From Candidatus Leptofilum gracile (lineage in GTDB: Bacteria > Chloroflexota > Anaerolineae > Promineifilales > Promineifilaceae): 64,000 nucleotides of DNA. The position numbers and the translations under genes were made by a program. Of this stretch, positions 41,528-49,610 are shown in pieces (position 1 is the first letter of the stretch; every line of letters starts with the position of its first letter). The notes under the pieces were generated by a model, which made no database searches, was not told where the DNA came from, and saw only the letters and a list, made by a program, of their open reading frames with translations. Location of the stretch: positions 496,001 through 560,000 of the forward strand of contig JADJOJ010000001.1 in assembly GCA_016713825.1 (NCBI GenBank). The letters run 5' to 3'.

Positions 41528-43528
41528 GTGCTTATTGATTTTGGACGCGAACTGTGTGGTGATTTGGCAGCGGCCGAATCACGCGAATGGCTGGTTACCA
41601 ACGGGATTGGCGGATTTGCTTCAGGCACGGTGGCGGGCGTACTCACTCGCCGCTACCACGGGTTGTTGATGGCGGCGCTGCAACCGCCACTGGGCCGCAC
41701 GCTGCTGCTGGCCAAGGTAGACGAAACGGTGGAGTATGAAGGGATTTATCCGAGAAGCGGCCGTTTCTATCCACTTTATGTCAACCGTTGGGCCAACGGC
41801 GTGGTCGAAGGCAACGGACATAAAACCATCAATCAGTTCCACCTGGAAGGCACCACCCCCGTATGGACCTACGCCTTTGGCAACGCCCTGCTAGAAAAAC
41901 GGATCTGGATGCAGCCAGGGGCCAACAGCACCTACATGCAGTACAAACTCACTCGCGCCACCGGCCCGCTAACCCTGGAAGCCAAAGCGTTTGTCAACTA
42001 CCGCGACTACCACGAAACGACCATTGTTAATGATTGGGAACCGGAAATTGAAGATGTTAAAAATGGCCTGAGCCTCAAAATTCATGAAGAGGCCACCCCC
42101 TTTTATTTGCTTAGCAGCAAAATGCGCATGATGCCTCAATTTGATTGGTATGAAGATTTTTACCTGAGCATTGAAGAATATCGTGGGCAAAACGATGTGC
42201 AGGAAGACCATATTTACGCCGCCCTGCTGCGCACGGTGCTCCGCCCCGGCGAAGCGGTAACGCTGGTGGCCAGCACAGACCCAGACGCCAACCTGGATGG
42301 CGACAAAGCGTATGCCGAACGACAGGCCTACGAGGCCGAGCTGCTCGATCGGGCGCGCAAGGTACATGCCGTGGCGCTGCCTGCCGAAGTGAACCAGCTT
42401 GTGTTGGCGGCCGACCAGTTTGTGGTGAAAAGGCCTACGGGGCGGGATGTAAACGGCCGTTCCGTCATCGCCGGCTACCCCTGGTTTAGCGACTGGGGCC
42501 GCGACACCATGATCGCCCTGCCCGGCCTCACCCTGGCCACCGGTCGCCCCGAAGTCGCCGCCTCCATTTTGCGCACCTACGCCCAATTTGTAGACCAGGG
42601 CATGCTGCCCAACCGCTTCCCCGACGCCGGTGAACACCCCGAATACAACACCGTAGACGCCACGCTCTGGTATTTTGAAGCAATCCGCGCTTACCACGCC
42701 ACCACGCAAGACAACCGGCTGGTGCAAGAGTTGTTCCCCGTGCTGCAAGAGATTATCATGTGGCACAAGCGGGGCACCCGCTACAACATCCAAATGGATG
42801 AAAATGATGGCCTGCTCTTTGCTGGCGAAGAAGGCGTACAGCTCACCTGGATGGATGCCAAAGTAGACAACTGGGTCGTCACCTCGCGCATCGGCAAGCC
42901 GGTAGAAATCAACGCCCTTTGGTACAACGCCCTCTGCATCATGGCCAAATTTGCCCGCCTGCTGGATGAAGAGCCGTCTGAATACGACACGATGATCAAG
43001 CAGGTGAAACAAGGTTTCGATCGCTTCTGGAACAAGCAGATGGGGTATTGCTACGACGTCATCGACGGGCCAGATGCGGATGGATTAGACGGCAGCCTGC
43101 GCCCCAACCAGCTCATCGCCATCTCCCTGCCGCACAGCCCCCTCACCAAAGAGCAGCAGCGCTCGGCGCTAGATGCGTGTGGCCGCCATTTGCTGACGGC
43201 CCACGGCCTGCGCAGCCTGTCGTCTGACGACAAGGCGTATATTGGCCATTACGGCGGCGATCGACAAAAGCGGGATGGCGCGTACCACCAGGGCACGGTG
43301 TGGGGCTGGCTGATTGGGCCGTTTGTCAGCGCCCATTTGCGGGTGTATGGCGATAAAACGGCGGCCCGTTCTTACCTGGATTCGCTGTTAAAGCACCACA
43401 TCCGGGCGCATGCCGTGGGCAGCCTGAGCGAGATTTTTGACGGGGATGCGCCGTTTACGCCCCGGGGCTGTGTGGCCCAGGCGTGGACAGTCGCTGAAGT
43501 TCTGCGCACCTGGCAAGAAACGAGTTAA
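41528..43528 (+). CDS. Glycogen debranching enzyme (amylo-alpha-1,6-glucosidase family), 666 aa
   Basis: GTG start 7 nt after AAGGAG (41515-41520). N-terminal GDE_N domain: LVTNGIGGFASGTVAGVLTR, RRYHGLLMAAL. C-terminal GH133-like (alpha/alpha)6 barrel: DFSDWGRD-like YPWFSDWGRDTMIALPGL, PNRFPDAGEHPEYNTVDATL (acidic residues), GDGLLFAGEEGVQLTWMDAKV and a final GAYHQGTVWGWLIGP with SLSEIFDGDAPFTPRGCVAQ. Length and motifs are normal. It removes alpha-1,6 branches from glycogen. No other glycogen gene is linked. It is followed directly by a palindrome and then gnd, so sugar metabolism is grouped here with rpiA. Confidence 0.95.
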   Translation: MLIDFGRELCGDLAAAESREWLVTNGIGGFASGTVAGVLTRRYHGLLMAALQPPLGRTLLLAKVDETVEYEGIYPRSGRFYPLYVNRWANGVVEGNGHKTINQFHLEGTTPVWTYAFGNALLEKRIWMQPGANSTYMQYKLTRATGPLTLEAKAFVNYRDYHETTIVNDWEPEIEDVKNGLSLKIHEEATPFYLLSSKMRMMPQFDWYEDFYLSIEEYRGQNDVQEDHIYAALLRTVLRPGEAVTLVASTDPDANLDGDKAYAERQAYEAELLDRARKVHAVALPAEVNQLVLAADQFVVKRPTGRDVNGRSVIAGYPWFSDWGRDTMIALPGLTLATGRPEVAASILRTYAQFVDQGMLPNRFPDAGEHPEYNTVDATLWYFEAIRAYHATTQDNRLVQELFPVLQEIIMWHKRGTRYNIQMDENDGLLFAGEEGVQLTWMDAKVDNWVVTSRIGKPVEINALWYNALCIMAKFARLLDEEPSEYDTMIKQVKQGFDRFWNKQMGYCYDVIDGPDADGLDGSLRPNQLIAISLPHSPLTKEQQRSALDACGRHLLTAHGLRSLSSDDKAYIGHYGGDRQKRDGAYHQGTVWGWLIGPFVSAHLRVYGDKTAARSYLDSLLKHHIRAHAVGSLSEIFDGDAPFTPRGCVAQAWTVAEVLRTWQETS

Positions 43529-43529
43529 G

Positions 43530-43583
43530 AAGAGATTGGAGATTGGAGACTGGAGATTTCCTCAATCTCCAATCTCTAATCTC
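43530..43583. repeat. Palindrome of (GGAGATT)n / (AATCTCC)n units
   Basis: AGATTGGAGATTGGAGACTG on the left and CAATCTCCAATCTCTAATCT on the right, starting 2 bp after the stop codon of the debranching-enzyme gene. Third member of the family at 10724-10782 and 25714-25785. Confidence 0.85.
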
Positions 43584-43641
43584 CTTATCTAACGTAATAT
43601 TGCATCTCTCGATTGCGTCTGACGGGTGGAGGTAAGTTTTG

Positions 43642-44556
43642 ATGAAATTAGCAATGATTGGTTTGGGCAAGATGGGGGCCAACATGGCCCGGCGGCTGAT
43701 TGGCGGGGGTCATGCGGTGGTGGGGTACAATTTGGAAACGGCCGTTACCGACCAACTCGCCGCCGAAGTCAACCTCATCCCCGCCTACTCTCTGGCTGAA
43801 GTGGTAGAAAATTTAGCGCCGCCCCGCGTGGCCTGGGTCATGGTGCCCGCTGGCAACCCAACCGAAAGCGTCATCGGGGAGCTGAGCCAGCTGCTGAGCG
43901 AAGGCGACCTGGTAGTAGACGGCGGCAACAGCAACTACAAAGAGACGATGCGTCGGGGCCAAATGTTGGCCCAGGCGGGCATTGATTTTGTAGATGTGGG
44001 CACCAGTGGCGGCGTTTGGGGGTTAAAAGAGGGGTACAGCATGATGGTTGGTGGGTCAGATACGGCCGTATCCACCCTCACCCCCGCCCTCAAAACCTTG
44101 GCCCCCGGTGCCCAGCAAGGCTGGGGGCACGTTGGCCCCAGCGGTGCTGGCCATTTTGTAAAGATGATACACAACGGCATTGAATACGGCCTGATGCAAG
44201 CGTACGCCGAAGGGTTTGAAATTATGAAGGCCAAGGAAGAATTTGGCCTTGATTTACACCAAATCTCTGAAATTTGGCGGTTTGGCAGCGTGGTGCGCTC
44301 CTGGCTGTTGGATCTAACAGCCAACGCGCTGGCCGAAGACGGCGACCTGAGCGGCATTAAAGGGTACGTGCCCGACAGCGGCGAAGGGCGCTGGACGGTG
44401 CAAGAGGCAATTGACCTGGACATCCCCGCCCCCATCATTACCCACTCCTTGTTTGCCCGCTTTGTCAGCCGTCAGGATGATAGCTTTGCGGCCAAGCTGC
44501 TGGCCGCCATGCGTAACCAGTTCGGCGGCCACGCCGTCGTCAAGGCAGAAGATTAA
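43642..44556 (+). CDS. gnd: 6-phosphogluconate dehydrogenase, decarboxylating, short (YqeC/GndA-like) form
   Basis: 304 aa. NAD(P) site MIGLGKMGANMARRLIGGGH, then LVVDGGNSNYKETMRR, GTSGGVWGLKEGYSMMVGGS, and the substrate helix with the 6PGDH signature GPSGAGHFVKMIHNGIEYGL. The short length (about 300 rather than 470 aa) is that of the NAD-preferring single-repeat class. ATG 43642 follows GGAGG (43628-43632). It makes ribulose 5-phosphate in the pentose phosphate path; rpiA two genes on uses that product, so the grouping is functional. Confidence 0.95.
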   Translation: MKLAMIGLGKMGANMARRLIGGGHAVVGYNLETAVTDQLAAEVNLIPAYSLAEVVENLAPPRVAWVMVPAGNPTESVIGELSQLLSEGDLVVDGGNSNYKETMRRGQMLAQAGIDFVDVGTSGGVWGLKEGYSMMVGGSDTAVSTLTPALKTLAPGAQQGWGHVGPSGAGHFVKMIHNGIEYGLMQAYAEGFEIMKAKEEFGLDLHQISEIWRFGSVVRSWLLDLTANALAEDGDLSGIKGYVPDSGEGRWTVQEAIDLDIPAPIITHSLFARFVSRQDDSFAAKLLAAMRNQFGGHAVVKAED

Positions 44557-44570
44557 CCATTTGCCCATTC

Positions 44571-44603
44571 AGAAGTTCAACTTTTAAGAAAAGTTGAACT
44601 TCT
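44571..44603. repeat. Perfect 15-bp hairpin AGAAGTTCAACTTTT
   Basis: AGAAGTTCAACTTTT (44571-44585) and AAAAGTTGAACTTCT (44589-44603), 3-nt loop. It starts 15 bp after the gnd stop. Twin of 34827-34859, differing only at the inner bases. It could attenuate transcription into the next gene. Confidence 0.85.
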
Positions 44604-44624
44604 CCAACAACAGGTACCCAATTT

Positions 44625-45398
44625 ATGTTTGAGAATAAACCAAAATTTGGCCCTGAGCAGTTTGCTGCAGGTGCGGACATCATCCAACAAGGGGATGTGC
44701 CGGACAAGTTTTACATCATCACGCGAGGCCGGGTGGCGGTGGTGCTACAGCCGCCAGACGGCCTGGATGCGGTGCTGAACTACCTGGGGCCTGGCGATTT
44801 TTTTGGCGAGGTAGGGCTGCTGCGGCAAAGTCGGCGGATGGCAACGGTGCGGGCGGAAACGGCCGTTGACGTCATGACCATGGATTACCCCACCTTCAAA
44901 AACTGGATCGAAGGCTCGTCGCTTATTGCGCAGGAGATTAAGGCGCTGGCGGCAGAACGCACCCGCGACACCGGGCCGCTAGAACCAGCCCCCCAGCTGG
45001 AAATCCCCCCCATGCCAGCTGAATTTGTGGAAACGGCCGTTGAATCTGCCGAACAGTACGAACCCCATGCGGTCATCATCCGCCAGGGCGAGGAGCCAGA
45101 CCGCTTTTACATCATCGTGGAAGGGTTTGTCTCGGTAACGCATGAAGATGAGAACGGCAAGCAGCATCAGGTAGCTTACCTGACGGCGGGGGATTATTTT
45201 GGCGAGATTGGGCTGCTGGAAGGGAGCGAACGGATTGCTACGGTAACGGCCGTTACCCGCGTAAAAGTCGTCTCCTTCAACCGCGACACCTTCCGCCGCT
45301 GGATGCTTAGTTCCCCCAGCAGCCAGGATGACATCTCTGAAACGGCCGCACGCCGCCGCCGCGATACCGGGTTTTTGTCGCTGCCGGAGGAGCCGTAG
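44625..45398 (+). CDS. Tandem cyclic-nucleotide-binding-domain protein, 257 aa
   Basis: Two cNMP-binding (Crp-like sensor) domains: residues about 8-105 (FAAGADIIQQGDVPDKFYII, GDFFGEVGLLRQSRRMATVR) and about 140-235 (AVIIRQGEEPDRFYIIVEGF, AGDYFGEIGLLEGSERIATV). The phosphate-binding cassette G-E-x-G-L-L-x-x-x-x-R-x-A-T is intact in both. There is no HTH, channel or kinase domain. So it is a stand-alone sensor/adapter, or a regulatory subunit for an unlinked partner. No ribosome-binding site is evident before ATG 44625; translation may depend on gnd. Three octamer copies. Confidence 0.88.
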   Translation: MFENKPKFGPEQFAAGADIIQQGDVPDKFYIITRGRVAVVLQPPDGLDAVLNYLGPGDFFGEVGLLRQSRRMATVRAETAVDVMTMDYPTFKNWIEGSSLIAQEIKALAAERTRDTGPLEPAPQLEIPPMPAEFVETAVESAEQYEPHAVIIRQGEEPDRFYIIVEGFVSVTHEDENGKQHQVAYLTAGDYFGEIGLLEGSERIATVTAVTRVKVVSFNRDTFRRWMLSSPSSQDDISETAARRRRDTGFLSLPEEP

Positions 45399-45454
45399 TC
45401 GGTAATCGGTGGTCGGTGGCCAGCCACTTGCACACTTGCACACTTGAGGAAGTT

Positions 45455-46152
45455 ATGACCGCAGACATCACAGATTTAAAACGGCAAGCAGCCGAAAAAG
45501 CAGTTGAGTTTATTCAGTCTGGCATGGTAGTGGGGCTGGGAACGGGCAGTACGGCCGTTCACGCCGTACGCGCTGTGGGGCGATTATTGCAAAGCGGGGC
45601 ATTGCAAAACGTCGTCGCCATCCCCACCTCAGAGGAGACCACCCGCGAAGCCCAATCGCTGCAAATTCCGCTGGTAACGTTTGACACCCATCCCATTATT
45701 GACATAACAATTGACGGAGCCGACGAAGTGGCCCCCAACCTGGACGTCATCAAAGGGCTGGGCGGGGCGCTGCTGCGCGAAGCATTGTAGCTGCCGTCAC
45801 CAAACGGTTTGTCATTGTGGCCGACCATACCAAGCGGGTGACGCAGCTGGGCAGCAAAGCCCCCGTGCCGGTAGAGGTCATTCCTTTTGCCGAACGCCCC
45901 GTCGCCGATTATTTACGGTCGCTGGGGGCACGGGTAGAAAAGCGTCTGGAAAAGGGTGGGGAACGGCCGTTCATCACCGATGAAAACAACATCATCCTAG
46001 ATTGCTACCTGCCACCCATCGCCAATCCCCAACAGCTGGCCACCGCCATCCGCCAGCAGCCCGGCGTGGTGGAACACGGCCTCTTCCTGCACATGGCCTC
46101 CGACGCCATCCTGGCCACCCCCACCGGCATCGAACACCTTACTCGCCCGTAA
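45455..46152 (+). CDS. rpiA: Ribose-5-phosphate isomerase A, with an apparent frameshift
   Basis: First part from ATG 45455 (AGGA at 45447-45450): MTADITDLKRQAAEKAVEFI, GLGTGSTAVHAVRAVG (substrate loop G-T-G-S-T), DITIDGADEVAPNLDVIKGL with the catalytic Asp/Glu, GGALLREAL then TAG 45788-45790. The sense continues one base over: IVAAVTKRFVIVADHTKRV with the catalytic Lys, VEVIPFAERPVADYL, and GVVEHGLFLHMASDAILATP to TAA 46150-46152. One missing base in GAAGCATTG (about 45779-45787) gives LLREAIVAAVTKRF, a normal RpiA of 231-232 aa. Loss of the reading frame in an essential-type gene favours an assembly error. It interconverts ribose 5-phosphate and ribulose 5-phosphate. Confidence 0.9.
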
Positions 46153-46185
46153 CAATTTTTCAGTGACCGGTGGCCAGTAAACAGT

Positions 46186-48270
46186 ATGCCCCCTTTATCC
46201 ACCACACGTTTTAAAGCCCTCGCCCTGCTGGCTGTTGGTCTGCTGGCAGGCTGGCTGTATTGGCCCACCGTGCGCCTGCCGCTCATTTACGACACGCTGC
46301 TGCACATTCGCATTGCGGGTGGGCTAAATTTTGGCTCCGTCTGGCTGCCCACAGAAGCGTTTGGCTTTTACCGCCCCCTCACCTTTTTTCCGATGCTGAT
46401 CATCCGGCAGCTGTTTGGTGACTACCCGGCGTGGCTGCTGCACGGCAACAACGTGGTGCAGCACGGGGCAAACGCAGTGCTGCTGGCCTGGCTCAGCTGG
46501 CGGCTGTGGCCCGATTGGCGGCGAGCGGTGGCGGCGGGCGCTATTTTTGCCACCTTCCCTTTTGCCTACCAGGCGGTGGCGGTGTATGGCCACAACGTGC
46601 ATCCGGCCATGACGGGGCTGGTTTTGTTGGGGCTGCATGGGTATCTGGCGGCTCTAAAAACAAAAGGAACACAGAGTTTCACAGAGGAATCACAGAGAAC
46701 CACAGAGAAAAGAGGGGAAAAATCTGCTCAATCTGCGAACTCTGTTGATAAAAAATTTCGTGCATGGCAGTTCTTCACCTGGCTGTTGTTTGGGGTGATG
46801 GTGCTGACGCATGAAACGGCCGTTCTCTTCGGCGGCTTGGCGGCGTTGCTGCACATCTGCGCCCAACCAGACCTGCTCACCCAGCCGCGCCAGCTGCTGC
46901 GGCAGCCGTGGCGCTGGTTTTTGCTGGCGGGTGTGGTTTACCTGGTCATCTATCAATTTTTGTCCATCAGCCGCGCCCCGCAGGCGGCCGAGGTGGGGCG
47001 AGATTTGTGGCTGAACGGGCTCTATTTGCTGCAAGCGGCCGTTTTCCCCCTGGCCTGGTTTGCCCACCTGCTGCCCAACGTTAGCGGCCAGTTCATCACC
47101 CTGGCCGGTGCCGGATTGGTCTTAGCGACCTGCGGCGGGCTGGCGTGGCGCAGGCCCGCCTGGCGCGCGCCGCTGCTGCTGGCCGGGGGCTGGTGGGGGG
47201 CCGTCAGCCTGCTGCTGGCCATCACCCTGCCCACTGAGTATTTGCTGCGCGGCCCGCGGTTGCTGTACCTGGGCAGCGTGGGCGTGGCGTTTTTGTGGGC
47301 ACATTTGCTGGCGGGCGTGTGGTCATCCCCCTCCCTTGCCCCCCCCCGAAAGGGGAGGGAACAAGCTCCCCCTCCCGAGGGGAGAGGGCTGGGGAGAGGG
47401 TTAATCTGGACGGCCGTTCTCGCCTTCATCCTCGGCACCAGCGGCCAATTTGTGCGCACCAAGCTGGGCGAATATGCCAAACTCACCGAACCAGTAGCCG
47501 TTTTGCAAGAAACCCTCTTTTCTGAGGATGAAATTGTCTTGGTAAATCTGCCGCAGTGGCTAGACGTGCCCCCCAAAACGTACGCCATCGGCGTGGAGTT
47601 TGTCGCCATGCTGGGCGACTATCTATTTGCCGAAGAGCTGGTAAACGCCAACCTGCCCGCCCAGCATCCGGTGTGGGCGGTGGGCTTGCCAGAGCTGCAA
47701 ACCAGCCAGGCATACACCTATGGCATTCAGGCCCAGCACAATTGGCCGAACGCGTTCAATGATCGCGTCCGTCATTATTTTGTGACAAGCTATTTGCCAG
47801 CTGGCCTACAAACCACGCATACCGGTTTTATTGTTCCCCAACAAGCCCAGCCGCCTATTCCACCGCCAAATCCAATTGCCCAATTTGGGGCATATCTACT
47901 CACAGGGGCAACAGCGCAGGTGTGCGACGGCCGTATTGGTGTCCGGCTGGGTTGGCTGTCTGGCCGGGCACGGGTTGCGGAGACGACATCGGTATTTGTG
48001 CAGGTGTTGGGGGCAGACGGCCGTCTGCTCACCCAGGCCGACGGCCCGCCACTGGGCATTCGCCCCGGTTTGCTCAACGCGCCGCCCGATGCTCTGCTAT
48101 CTGATTTTCGCCAAATGATGCTGCCTGAGGGGGAAACGGCCGTGCCCACCACCCTCCTTGTTGGCGTGTATGATTTTGCCAGCGGTGAACGCAGCCCCGC
48201 GACGGATGCCATCGGCCAGCCGCTGCCCGACAATGCGTGGCGCATACCCATCACCACCTGCTCCCAATAA
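46186..48270 (+). CDS. GT-C-like polytopic membrane protein, 694 aa, with two in-frame repeat insertions
   Basis: About eleven hydrophobic helices in the first 480 residues and a C-terminal beta-rich domain of about 190 residues (VRLGWLSGRARVAETTSVFV, LVGVYDFASGERSPATD). The first periplasmic loop has LIYDTLLHIRIAGG, an acidic/His site as in GT-C glycosyltransferases (PMT/ArnT-like), so a lipid-linked sugar transferase is possible. Two segments are translated repeats: residues about 159-188 (KTKGTQSFTEESQRTTEKRG, from 46661-46748) and about 381-407 (SSPSLAPPRKGREQAPPPEG, from 47325-47405). Both fall in loops and keep the frame. Start at ATG 46186 has no ribosome-binding site. Confidence 0.65.
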   Translation: MPPLSTTRFKALALLAVGLLAGWLYWPTVRLPLIYDTLLHIRIAGGLNFGSVWLPTEAFGFYRPLTFFPMLIIRQLFGDYPAWLLHGNNVVQHGANAVLLAWLSWRLWPDWRRAVAAGAIFATFPFAYQAVAVYGHNVHPAMTGLVLLGLHGYLAALKTKGTQSFTEESQRTTEKRGEKSAQSANSVDKKFRAWQFFTWLLFGVMVLTHETAVLFGGLAALLHICAQPDLLTQPRQLLRQPWRWFLLAGVVYLVIYQFLSISRAPQAAEVGRDLWLNGLYLLQAAVFPLAWFAHLLPNVSGQFITLAGAGLVLATCGGLAWRRPAWRAPLLLAGGWWGAVSLLLAITLPTEYLLRGPRLLYLGSVGVAFLWAHLLAGVWSSPSLAPPRKGREQAPPPEGRGLGRGLIWTAVLAFILGTSGQFVRTKLGEYAKLTEPVAVLQETLFSEDEIVLVNLPQWLDVPPKTYAIGVEFVAMLGDYLFAEELVNANLPAQHPVWAVGLPELQTSQAYTYGIQAQHNWPNAFNDRVRHYFVTSYLPAGLQTTHTGFIVPQQAQPPIPPPNPIAQFGAYLLTGATAQVCDGRIGVRLGWLSGRARVAETTSVFVQVLGADGRLLTQADGPPLGIRPGLLNAPPDALLSDFRQMMLPEGETAVPTTLLVGVYDFASGERSPATDAIGQPLPDNAWRIPITTCSQ
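46661..46748. repeat. Repeat of CACAGAG units inserted in a coding sequence
   Basis: AACACAGAGTTTCACAGAGG and ATCACAGAGAACCACAGAGA are followed by AAATCTGCTCAATCTGCGAA, the same unit types as the intergenic repeats at 14508, 27825, 33205 and 37230. It is read through in frame and encodes a charged, low-complexity loop between membrane helices. Confidence 0.75.
47325..47405. repeat. C/G-tract palindrome inserted in a coding sequence
   Basis: CCCCCTCCCTTGCCCCCCCC, then GAAAGGGGAGGGAACAAGCT, CCCCCTCCCGAGGGGAGAGG and GCTGGGGAGAGGGTTA. It aligns over its whole length to the reverse complement of the intergenic element at 13672-13757. It is translated as a Pro/Arg/Gly-rich loop without breaking the frame. 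Confidence 0.8.
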
Positions 48271-48431
48271 CATACGAGGCGCTCACCGCAATCATTTCTG
48301 GCACTCTGCCGAGTGTGACACATCGTGTTACAATTTCAGGGCGTCTGGTTTGGGCCATCTAACAAACAAAGAACAGAGGCCAATTGTTGGCACCCCCACA
48401 AATTGGCCAGAAGCACGTGAAGGAGCTAGCA

Positions 48432-49562
48432 ATGAGTGAAAAAATTCATATCAACATGGCCGATGCAGAGACATTGGCATCTATTTCGGGCATTGGGCCG
48501 GTGCTGGCCGCGCGCATCATCGAATATCGCCAGACGGTGCATCCGTTTGAAGAGGTGATTGAGCTGACGGCCGTGCCGGGCATCTCAGAAAAGATGGTGC
48601 GCAGCTTTGAGGCGTTGGTGACGGTACAACCGGCCGAAGCGAACACGGCCGTTTCCACCCGCGCCGTTGAATCTGAAGCCCCCCTGCTGCTGGATGCGCC
48701 CGAAGCCGTGCCCCTGCTGGCCGCAGAAACGGCCGCAACAACGGCCACAGTCGAGCCAGAACCGGCAATCGACATAGAGACAATGGAAGAAACGGAGGAA
48801 ATGGAAGAAACGGCCGTTCCCCCCAACCAGCCGGAAATCGAAGCGCTGCCCCTTTCTGACCCACCCAGAGCCACCAGATCAGAACCCGACCTGCCGCCCC
48901 CCCTTGCCACGCACTTCGATGACGAGTGGGAAACCAAAGCCCGGCAGCGCGGCTGCCTGAACAGCTTGCTGGGAGGGGCCATCGGGGCCATCTTGGGGGC
49001 CGTGCTCACCCTGGCCATTCTGGCGGCGCTCAACCAGGGCACGCTCAGCTTTACAGCCAACGACACCGAACTGCGCCAGCAGCTAAACACGGAGATCGTC
49101 TCCCGTACCGATGAGCTAAACCGGCTATCCACCCGCATTAGCGTCGCCGCCACACAAGAAGCCGTCAGCAACCAATCGCTGCAAGCAGAGTTTGCCACCG
49201 CCAACGAAACGCTCAACGAAGCGGTAGCGGGTAATGAAGAAAACATCAGCTACCTGGCCACGCGCTCTGGTGCTCTCGCATTGCAGATCGAAGAAGTAGC
49301 GGGAGCGGCCGACACGTTCACCGATTTTCTAGACGGCCTGCGCGGCTTACTGAACGAGCTAGAGGGCGGCACGGCCACCCCAACGCCGACGCCGATAGAC
49401 GAAACGATCACGCCCACGCCGACCCCGTTTAGCAGCCGCACCCCCACGGCAGAACCTGAGGCAACAACGGCCGTTTCCCCAACCGGCGTACCCACCCGCA
49501 CCCCACAGCCCACCGCCACGCCGTTTACCTTTGCCACCAACACGCCCGCGCCGCAACCGTAA
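48432..49562 (+). CDS. Membrane protein with cytoplasmic helix-hairpin-helix domain and external coiled coil, 376 aa
   Basis: ATG 48432 follows AAGGAG. Residues 1-60 are a ComEA-type HhH domain (INMADAETLASISGIGPVLA, VIELTAVPGISEKMVRSFEA). An acidic, Ala/Val/Thr/Pro-rich linker follows (about 65-165, with several Thr-Ala-Val triplets from octamer copies), then one membrane helix (LLGGAIGAILGAVLTLAILAAL, near 177-198), a coiled coil (about 205-300, LRQQLNTEIVSRTDELNRLS) and a Thr/Pro tail ending in TNTPAPQP. HhH inside, coiled coil outside is an odd order: ComEA has its HhH outside. With a single helix the topology is a prediction. The next gene has the same plan without HhH. Confidence 0.72.
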   Translation: MSEKIHINMADAETLASISGIGPVLAARIIEYRQTVHPFEEVIELTAVPGISEKMVRSFEALVTVQPAEANTAVSTRAVESEAPLLLDAPEAVPLLAAETAATTATVEPEPAIDIETMEETEEMEETAVPPNQPEIEALPLSDPPRATRSEPDLPPPLATHFDDEWETKARQRGCLNSLLGGAIGAILGAVLTLAILAALNQGTLSFTANDTELRQQLNTEIVSRTDELNRLSTRISVAATQEAVSNQSLQAEFATANETLNEAVAGNEENISYLATRSGALALQIEEVAGAADTFTDFLDGLRGLLNELEGGTATPTPTPIDETITPTPTPFSSRTPTAEPEATTAVSPTGVPTRTPQPTATPFTFATNTPAPQP

Positions 49563-49610
49563 GCAACCTGGCGCGTAAAACAAGCTATGACCACAAACGA
49601 GGAGTTAAAA

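Noticed and set aside
41969..43012. A 347-codon minus-strand open frame opposite the debranching enzyme
   Set aside because: Antisense shadow; no ribosome-binding site and no motifs, while the plus strand carries a full GH133-like enzyme.
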